Source: an uncultured Sutterella sp. (GTDB taxonomy: Bacteria > Pseudomonadota > Gammaproteobacteria > Burkholderiales > Burkholderiaceae_F). From it: 49,428 nucleotides of DNA. Of this stretch, positions 44,159 to 49,428 are shown piece after piece (position 1 is the first letter of the stretch; the number at the start of each line of letters is the position of its first letter). Made by a program: the position numbers and the translations under genes. The stretch lies in assembly GCA_900754475.1 (NCBI GenBank), contig CAAECY010000073.1:1-49428 (forward strand), given 5' to 3'. The notes below the pieces were generated by a model, which saw only the letters and a list, made by a program, of their open reading frames with translations, was not told the origin of the DNA and ran no database searches.

Positions 44159-45436
44159 ATGACTCAAATTCCGCCTCTTCATGCCGACGTCCTTGAGCGC
44201 TTGGAGGCGCTCAAACGTCACCCCGCCGTCGATGCGGCCCTGCGGGACCTCGAAGCGCACGCACCGCAGGCGATGGAACTTCAGAAAGCGCTCTGCGAAA
44301 TTCCCGCCCCGACCTTTCACGAGGAGGTGCGCGCGGCGGAAATTGTTCGACTCATGAAATCCTTCGGGCTCGAGGACGTCTCGATCGACGCGATCGGGAA
44401 CGTGGTCGGACGCTTCCCCGGGAAAGGCACGGGGCCGCGCCCCCTGCTCGTCGTGGGCGCACACATGGATACGGTGTTCCCGGAAGGCACCGACGTCACC
44501 GTGCGCCGCGAAGGGAACCGCTACTACGGCCCCGGGATCGGCGACAACTGTGCGGGGCTGCGCGCGATGCTCGAGACGCTTCGGGCGATGAAAGCGCACG
44601 ACCTTGCAACCGAAGCCGACATCCTTTTCGTCGGCACCGTCGGCGAAGAGGGAAACGGCGACATTCGCGGATCCAAACACCTCTTCTCGTCGACCCCCGC
44701 ACCCGACGGCTTCATCGCGGTCGACAACACGGACGTCGGGCGGATTCTCCACACCGCCATCGGCTCGCACCGTTGGCGCTGCACGGTGACGGGTCCGGGC
44801 GGGCACAGTTTCGGCGCCTTCGGCGAGGTGCCGAGCGCCATCCATGCCGTGTGCCTTGCGGGGGCGCGCATCGCGCACCTCAAGGTGCCGAAGGAACCGA
44901 AGTCGTCCTTTACGATCGGAACAATCCGCGGGGGAACGTCCGTCAATACGATCGCCCCCTCGTGCTCGGTCGACATCGACATCCGAAGCTACGAAAACCC
45001 GCCGATCCTCGACGCGGAACGGGCGATTCGCACGGCCTTTGAGGAAGCGATCGCCGAAGAGCACGCCATCTGGGGCATTACGGACCCCGCAAAGATGCTG
45101 CACGTCACCTTCGAGCAGATCGGCAACCGCCCCGCGGGACGCCGTCCGGACGACTGTCCCGTACTGCAGGCGGCGCGCGCCGCGCAGTCCGTGCTCGGGA
45201 TCGAACTCACGAACTACGGCGCCTCGTCGACGGACGCCAACATGCCCGTGAGTCTCGGCATTCCCGCGACGTGTCTCTCGGCCGGAGGCGTCCAAAAGCG
45301 CACCCACACGGTCGACGAGTACTACGACGACATCAACCCCCACCTCGGGCCGCAGCTGATTCTCCTCACGGTGCTCGCCCTCGCGGGGTCGGTCGAGGCG
45401 GGGCTGAAGCCCCTGCTCCCGAAGCGTTCCGCCTGA
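44159..45436 (+). CDS. M20 family zinc peptidase/amidohydrolase (dipeptidase/PepT-like)
   Basis: 425 residues. M20 metal-site motifs are VVGAHMDTVFPEGT (first His and Asp), GPGIGDNCAGLRAML (bridging Asp), LFVGTVGEEGNGDIRGS (catalytic Glu-Glu) and IAVDNTDVGR. The dimerisation domain starts near GSHRWRCTVTGPGGHSFGAFGEVPSAIHA, and the last ligand is in GGVQKRTHTVDEYY. No signal peptide, so cytoplasmic. GGGAG before ATG 44159 sets the start. The substrate may be a tripeptide, dipeptide or N-acyl amino acid. Monocistronic; the terminator is shared with greB. Confidence 0.88.
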   Translation: MTQIPPLHADVLERLEALKRHPAVDAALRDLEAHAPQAMELQKALCEIPAPTFHEEVRAAEIVRLMKSFGLEDVSIDAIGNVVGRFPGKGTGPRPLLVVGAHMDTVFPEGTDVTVRREGNRYYGPGIGDNCAGLRAMLETLRAMKAHDLATEADILFVGTVGEEGNGDIRGSKHLFSSTPAPDGFIAVDNTDVGRILHTAIGSHRWRCTVTGPGGHSFGAFGEVPSAIHAVCLAGARIAHLKVPKEPKSSFTIGTIRGGTSVNTIAPSCSVDIDIRSYENPPILDAERAIRTAFEEAIAEEHAIWGITDPAKMLHVTFEQIGNRPAGRRPDDCPVLQAARAAQSVLGIELTNYGASSTDANMPVSLGIPATCLSAGGVQKRTHTVDEYYDDINPHLGPQLILLTVLALAGSVEAGLKPLLPKRSA

Positions 45437-45493
45437 TCATCCGACCGACGTCGGAAGACGTTCGTCTCCCGAGCAAAAGAAAGCGCAAAAGGA

Positions 45494-45530
45494 AACGCCC
45501 CGCGGATCGTGATCTTCGGGGCGTTCTTCC
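45494..45530. terminator. bidirectional terminator between the M20 peptidase gene and greB
   Basis: A 9-bp stem (AACGCCCCG with CGGGGCGTT) around a 14-base loop. Plus reads on into CTTCCTT, and minus into TCCTTTTG. Confidence 0.75.
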
Positions 45531-45552
45531 TTCCGGGCGTCAGGTCCGGCGC

Positions 45553-46113
45553 TTACGGGACGGGCTGTTCGTTCGTGTAGGTCACTTCGAGAATTTCGAG
45601 CGTTTCCACACCCGCGGGGTGCGTGCTCGTTGCGGGCGTCGGGAGCTTCACCTCGTCGCCTTCGAAGCGCTTCAGGAAGACGCGCGCGATGGGGCTCACC
45701 CAGCTCACGTCGCCGTGCGCGACGTCCGCTTCGTCGATGCCGACGATGCGGATCTTGTGTTCTTCGCCCTTTTCGTCGGCGTAGAGCACCGTGGCGCCGA
45801 AAAAGATCTGGTCCGTGGGCGGACGCGACGCGGGGTCGACCACTTCGGCGCTTTCGATGCGCTTATTGAGAAAGCGGATGCGGCGGTCGATCTCGCGCAA
45901 GCGGCGCTTGCCGTAGAGGTAGTCGCCGTTTTCGCTGCGGTCGCCGTTGCTCGCCGCCCACGAAACGACGTTCACCACCTCGGGACGCTCGACGTTCACG
46001 AGGTGTTCGCGTTCGTCCAAAAGCCTCCGGTAGCAGGGGGGCGTCATGTAGTTCTTGGTGTTGGGCGGAAGTCCGGGCAGTCGGACTTCGTCGTCATCGT
46101 CGTTGTCGGCCAT
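45553..46113 (-). CDS. greB: transcription elongation factor GreB
   Basis: Binds backtracked RNA polymerase and stimulates cleavage of the nascent RNA. 186 residues. The N-terminal coiled coil includes YMTPPCYRRLLDEREHLVNVERPEVVNVVSWAASNGDRSENGDYLYGKRRLREIDRRIRFL, with the acidic tip residues in GDRSENGDY and the basic GreB patch. The FKBP-like domain follows (IFFGATVLYADEKGEEHKIRIVGIDEAD, then GDVSWVSPIARVFLKRFEGDEV). The acidic N-terminal tail and the last about 25 residues extend the usual 160. Single-gene unit. Confidence 0.95.
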   Translation of the reverse strand: MADNDDDDEVRLPGLPPNTKNYMTPPCYRRLLDEREHLVNVERPEVVNVVSWAASNGDRSENGDYLYGKRRLREIDRRIRFLNKRIESAEVVDPASRPPTDQIFFGATVLYADEKGEEHKIRIVGIDEADVAHGDVSWVSPIARVFLKRFEGDEVKLPTPATSTHPAGVETLEILEVTYTNEQPVP

Positions 46114-46321
46114 GCGTGCCTCGTTCGGAAATCGTTTCGGGGAGTCGCGCTCGGGAAGCGCCCTCCTCTCGGTGGTGTGCGCCGGGCCTGCAAGCCCTCT
46201 CCATCTCGGGAGGGCGCCTCAAGCCGGGCGGATTCCGAAAATTATAGAGAGGCCCCGCAGGATCGGAGAGGAGGCGCTTCGGCAGGGGCTTCGAAGCTTC
46301 GAGGTTGCGGGCTTTCGCCCC

Positions 46322-48082
46322 TCAGCCTTGCAGTCGGTAGCCGACCGGGCGCATTTTCTTCACGACCCGACCCGCCGCCTCGGCCGCCTTCAGCCAATCG
46401 CGCACCTGTACGGATTCGAGCCCCGTTTTCGCCTGGAGGGTGTCCTTCGTTTCGTACGCGTCGCGCTCGAACGCGGAAAGAAAGAGCTCGAGAAAATCCC
46501 GTTCGAGCACGGGCTCTTCCGAAAAGAGAGAGCGCTGCAGAGTGAAGCGCTTTGGCGTAATCGAGACGCGCGCCGCGTCGCCCGCGGCGCAGGCACTCTT
46601 CAGCCACTTGGCGGCCTGCTTCTTGTGGAGTCCCAGCGTATCGGCCAATTCGTCCTCCGAAACGCGACCCGACAACCGTTCGCCCCACTGTGCGAGGAAG
46701 AGCCCGTAGAAGCGATCGTGCACGGTGGGTTTCGGCCCCTTGGGGCCCGTTTCGCGCGTCGAGGAGGTCGCCCCGACGCGTTGCGACTCGTCGTCGGGGA
46801 CGAGCGTGAGGGTTTCGCGCTTTTCGGGCACGACGGGCGCCGTCGGTTCCGTCTGCGCAGCGGGCGCCACAGGAGCAACGGGAGCGGGCTCGACCGCCGG
46901 AGCGGCGGCCGCAACGACCTCGGTCGAGTCCCCGGCGGCGGCCGAAGGCTTGGAAGGCTCGGGAGGCACTTCGGCGGGAATTTGCGCGGGGACTTGCGCG
47001 GGAATTTCGACGGGAACTTCAACCGGGCAACGCGCTTCGAGTTCTTCAAGGAGCGCCGCGTCCGCATTGCTCGCATCGTCCGCAAAGCGACCGAGCGCCT
47101 CTTCGTACGCGAACACCGTCCCCGGCACAAAGAGCGCGCGGAACCCTTCGTTCGAGGCGAGTTCACTCTCCGTGAGCGGCGCCGCACCGTTCGCAAGAAA
47201 CGCCGAGCGGATCGCCTCCGGGACGTATTCCGACACGCGCGGGCGTCCCCAGCCCTTTTGAAGAGCGAGTCGGAAGCCCGGAAGGCGCTGCGCCCTCTTG
47301 TCGGATGCAAGCAGAAGGAGCGCGGACGCCGCCGCGCAGACGAACGTCTGGTTGCGGTCCTTGCCGGCCGTACGCTCCTTGTCGGAGGGGACGTCGGGAT
47401 CCGTCGCGGAAAGGACCGCGAGGACCTTGGCGTCGATCGCCTTCGCCCATTCGCGTTTGCGGGCAAGCTCAATGAGGCTCCCGTCGACGAAGACCGCGGC
47501 GCCCGCTTTTTCTTCGAGCGCCGTCATGACGACGAGACTCTCGGTGCCGCCTTCGGGCGACACGACGAGCGTCGCGCCCGCTTCCCGGGTCAAAGCCGCG
47601 ATGCGCGTCGTTTCGGGCATCTGTCGGGCGGAGGCGACGTTCGGGCCCACCGCGCCGATGAGGGGTTGACGCGTAAAGAGCGCTCGGGGGCCGACGCCGA
47701 AAAGAACGGTCGGGGCGCTTGAGCCGAGGCGCTCCGTAAGAAGCGCCGGGTAATCGGGATCGAGTTGCGTGAGGAGCCACACGTTCTCCGCGCGCCAGGC
47801 GCGAAGCTTTTCCAAGAGGCGCGCACCGCGCCCGAGGAGCTCGCGCAGCCGTCCCGAAGAGAGCGCCGTCGAGGTGAGGAAACGCGCGTCGCCGAGCAAC
47901 ACCTCGGCCGAAGACGCGTCGAGCAGCACCCCGGGGTTCGAACCGCGCTCGCCCAGGGCGTAGACCAAGCGCGCCCATTCCGCCCCCGTCAGGGGTTCGG
48001 CACTCCCGGCCGCTTCGACTCCGGAAGCGGGCGCCAGGGGCGCAGTCAACAAAAGGAGAACCAGACGGCTGGAGAGATTCAT
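46322..48082 (-). CDS. divergent DprA/SMF-like Rossmann protein with C-terminal winged-helix-like region
   Basis: 586 residues. Residues about 85-330 follow the DprA/LOG pattern: LLTQLDPDYPALLTERLGSSAPTVLFGVG, a Rossmann core (PLIGAVGPNVASARQMPE, TLVVSPEGGTESLVVMTALEE), LIELARKREW, and DPDVPSDKE...DRNQTFVCAAASALLLLAS. The usual glycine-rich GSR and SGxAxGxD ligand loops are changed (VGPN; SPEGGTES), so nucleotide or DNA binding may be altered. A Pro/Ala/Val/Glu linker (about 355-460) leads to a C-terminal region with two winged-helix-like segments (SEDELADTLGLHKKQAAKWLKSA; TKDTLQAKTGLESVQVRDWLKAA). The N-terminus (MNLSSRLVLLLLTAPLAPASG) is hydrophobic, possibly a helix of the DprA N-domain rather than a signal. 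ATG 48082 has GGAAG upstream. Confidence 0.65.
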   Translation of the reverse strand: MNLSSRLVLLLLTAPLAPASGVEAAGSAEPLTGAEWARLVYALGERGSNPGVLLDASSAEVLLGDARFLTSTALSSGRLRELLGRGARLLEKLRAWRAENVWLLTQLDPDYPALLTERLGSSAPTVLFGVGPRALFTRQPLIGAVGPNVASARQMPETTRIAALTREAGATLVVSPEGGTESLVVMTALEEKAGAAVFVDGSLIELARKREWAKAIDAKVLAVLSATDPDVPSDKERTAGKDRNQTFVCAAASALLLLASDKRAQRLPGFRLALQKGWGRPRVSEYVPEAIRSAFLANGAAPLTESELASNEGFRALFVPGTVFAYEEALGRFADDASNADAALLEELEARCPVEVPVEIPAQVPAQIPAEVPPEPSKPSAAAGDSTEVVAAAAPAVEPAPVAPVAPAAQTEPTAPVVPEKRETLTLVPDDESQRVGATSSTRETGPKGPKPTVHDRFYGLFLAQWGERLSGRVSEDELADTLGLHKKQAAKWLKSACAAGDAARVSITPKRFTLQRSLFSEEPVLERDFLELFLSAFERDAYETKDTLQAKTGLESVQVRDWLKAAEAAGRVVKKMRPVGYRLQG

Positions 48083-48422
48083 GGCGCTTCCAAAAACAGA
48101 GGACGGTCCGCCGAAGCCGAGAAAGTCGAGCGTCGACGCCGCTTTTTCCGATCCTAGAAGAATACACGTTCGCATCGGACGCTTTCGTCGGCGCGCGGGA
48201 AGGCTTCCCGCCGAACACCCGTCAATACAACGACGAATCGTTGCAAGACCCCTGGTTTACGGAACGCAATCCGAGCGTTGAAAATTCGGACGGCTCCCCG
48301 TCCACACTGTTGCGTTTTCGCACCATGCGCGCGAAGGACTCAAGCAATGGCCGGTCGGAAGCCCCGTGGCGATGCCTTGGTGCCTCGGTTCCTTGGAAGA
48401 GGTTCTCTTTTCCAAAAACGCG
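48083..48422. other. gene-free region between the DprA-like gene and the cytochrome unit
   Basis: I see no gene in these 340 bases. A 15-base near-palindrome CGGGAAGGCTTCCCG (48196-48210) and a GGACGG/CCGTCC hairpin (about 48288-48303) are visible. Open frames on both strands lack ribosome-binding sites and family motifs. The promoter of the DprA-like gene should lie within it. Confidence 0.4.
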
Positions 48423-48453
48423 CTCGGGGTGCGGTCGAAAACCGCACCCCGAG
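48423..48453 (-). terminator. terminator of the cytochrome gene
   Basis: A perfect 13-bp stem (CTCGGGGTGCGGT with ACCGCACCCCGAG) around CGAAA. On minus it continues CGCGTTTTTGG, 58 bases after the cytochrome stop. Confidence 0.82.
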
Positions 48454-48510
48454 GGGCGTATCGGACTATTCCGCCTTCGCTCCGAAAGAGCGAAGGTCTC
48501 GTTCACGAAC

Positions 48511-48870
48511 TCATTTGAAGTTCGTCCACTCGACGTTGTGGCAATCGTTGCAGAGCGCCTTCGAGGGCTTGTGTTCCGCGTGGCAGGTCGTGCACTCGAG
48601 CGTGTTGCCGTAGTGCGCGGACGCGTGCGGGAACTTGTCGAAACGATTGGGCTTCGTCGGGATCTTGTCCATGGTGCCGTGGCAGCCGATGCAGGCCTTG
48701 TCGCTCGGACGCGATTCGGGCGTACCCGGACCGTGGCAGACGGCGCACGTTGCCTTGTCGCCGAAAGCAGCCATGTGATGGTCCTTCATCGGCACGCCCG
48801 CGAGCGTGGCGGCCTGCGCCGCGGCGACGCTCATGAGGAGCGCGGCAAGGATCGTCGAAATCTTCTTCAT
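48511..48870 (-). CDS. periplasmic tetrahaem cytochrome c (flavocytochrome c3 cytochrome subunit)
   Basis: 119 residues. A signal peptide (1-21, KKISTILAALLMSVAAAQA) is followed by four CxxCH haem sites: C42-H46 (CAVCH), C60-H64 (CIGCH), C93-H97 (CTTCH) and C107-H111 (CNDCH). Extra histidines (31, 32, 82, 86, 100) can supply sixth ligands. This is the haem domain seen fused to the flavin domain in Shewanella Fcc3, here as a separate polypeptide. It should carry electrons from a membrane quinol dehydrogenase to the flavoprotein encoded just upstream (19-base gap). GGAAGG lies before ATG 48870. Confidence 0.93.
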   Translation of the reverse strand: MKKISTILAALLMSVAAAQAATLAGVPMKDHHMAAFGDKATCAVCHGPGTPESRPSDKACIGCHGTMDKIPTKPNRFDKFPHASAHYGNTLECTTCHAEHKPSKALCNDCHNVEWTNFK

Positions 48871-48889
48871 GATATTTTTCCTTCCCGAA

Positions 48890-49351
48890 TCAGGCCTTGC
48901 GAGCGGCCACCTGAGCGCCGGCGATGCGCCCGAAAACAAAGCAGTCCACCGAGGAGCAGCCGCCGAGGCGGTCCATGCCGTGCACGCCCCCCGTCACTTC
49001 GCCCGCGGCATAAAGACCGGGGATGGGCTTGCAGGTCTGAGCCGAAACGACTTCGGCACGCGGCGTGATCGCGGCGCCGCCCATGCAGTAGTGAAGCTTC
49101 GGAGAAAGGCGCATCGAGTAGAAGGGGGGCTTCAATTCCGTACGGGTGTCAAGGGGTTTCTTAAAGGGGTCTTCCTTCTTGCCGGCGACGATTTCGTTCC
49201 AGTCGGCGATCGACTTCTTCAACGCCTCAACGTCGACACCGTGGAGCTTCGCGAGCGCTTCGACGCTGTCACTGCGCTTCACCGTCCCTTCGCGGTACGC
49301 GGCCTTGAAACCTTCGGCATGGTCGGCGGTCGCCTGGCTACAGACCCGAGT
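48890..49351 (-). pseudogene. 3' fragment of fumarate-reductase-like flavoprotein, 5' end missing
   Basis: Only the C-terminal about 150 residues are present. They end in the flavocytochrome c pattern HYCMGGAAI, then IPGLYAAGEVTGGVHGMDRLGG, with the histidine and arginine of the fumarate-reductase active site retained, unlike the flavoprotein at 36474. The frame is open only back to a TAA at 49352-49354. Family-like sequence (AEGFKAAYREGTVKRSD) starts near 49330. The FAD-binding half (about 350 residues) is absent, so the gene is broken by the sequence at the right edge. It would form an operon with the tetrahaem cytochrome gene. No promoter for the pair remains in the window. Confidence 0.8.
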
Positions 49352-49428
49352 TTAGGAAATAGCGCACCTTGAAACACCTCGCGACCCCTGTGGTCGCGGG
49401 GTTTCTTGCAATGTTTCCAATTTTTACA
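49335..49428. mobile_element. possible insertion-sequence end at the right edge
   Basis: Sequence from about 49335 to the edge no longer encodes the flavoprotein. It contains a stem CGCGACC/GGTCGCG (about 49380-49399) followed by GGGGTTTCTT, like the transcription barrier often found just inside IS ends. Neither the transposase nor the other inverted repeat is in the window, so family and even nature are unproven. Confidence 0.35.

Noticed and set aside
48222..48506. A small minus-strand gene between the cytochrome and the DprA-like gene
   Set aside because: The frame runs through the cytochrome terminator, has no start signal and no recognisable motif.

Overview
This 49.4 kb window is dense, GC-rich bacterial chromosome with housekeeping genes on both strands and no CRISPR array, prophage or integrase. 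The gene set suggests a betaproteobacterium of the Sutterellaceae (Sutterella/Parasutterella type). The pointers are gmk-rpoZ-spoT, rph-rdgB-hemW, glnA-ntrB-ntrC, a tripartite tricarboxylate transporter with a Bug-type binding protein, and secreted flavoproteins paired with a small multihaem cytochrome. This placement is inference from gene content. The left edge holds an rRNA operon promoter and boxA leader pointing off the window. The right edge cuts through a gene with mobile-element-like sequence. The window therefore looks like a draft contig bounded by repeats.

Layout. 1-208: rRNA leader and promoter (-). 452-3240: a membrane protein (+), pyrD (-), and initiator tRNA-Met with its own promoter and terminator. 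3473-7284: a membrane-bound Hdr/Dsr-type iron-sulfur oxidoreductase (+), then a D,D-peptidase gene (-) with a duplicated 3' end. 7527-13404: hrpA (-), yggX (+), rpiA (-). 13733-16978: a FixLJ-like two-component pair. 17174-22259: folD, prlC, exonuclease III and a PheC-like protein, all +. 22554-25818: tctC, tctB, tctA. 25956-27712: an RlmN/Cfr-family methyltransferase coupled to a small membrane protein (-). 27836-33015: glnA-ntrB-ntrC and a trailing unknown gene (-), behind a sigma-54 promoter with NtrC sites. 33594-36282: rph-rdgB-hemW (-). 36474-39203: a divergent pair, a secreted flavoprotein (-) and a Crp-like regulator (+). 39377-43943: yicC, gmk, rpoZ, spoT (+). 44159-48082: an M20 peptidase (+), greB (-) and a divergent DprA-like protein (-). 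48511-49428: a tetrahaem cytochrome and a broken fumarate-reductase-like flavoprotein (-).

How the genes work together. The physiology implied is anaerobic or microaerobic respiration with secreted flavoprotein reductases and quinone-linked iron-sulfur proteins, uptake of carboxylates through TctABC, and classical nitrogen control. The glnA region is the clearest regulatory unit: a consensus -24/-12 element, two NtrC-like palindromes 33 bp apart, hairpins between glnA and ntrB, and a TTGA stop/start overlap joining ntrB to ntrC. Most transcription units end in clear intrinsic terminators, many of them shared by convergent genes. The least ordinary items are the secreted flavoprotein lacking fumarate-reductase active-site motifs beside a Crp-like regulator, the degenerate DprA-like fusion, the PheC-like protein without a signal peptide, and the duplicated gene tail at 5.6-6.3 kb.
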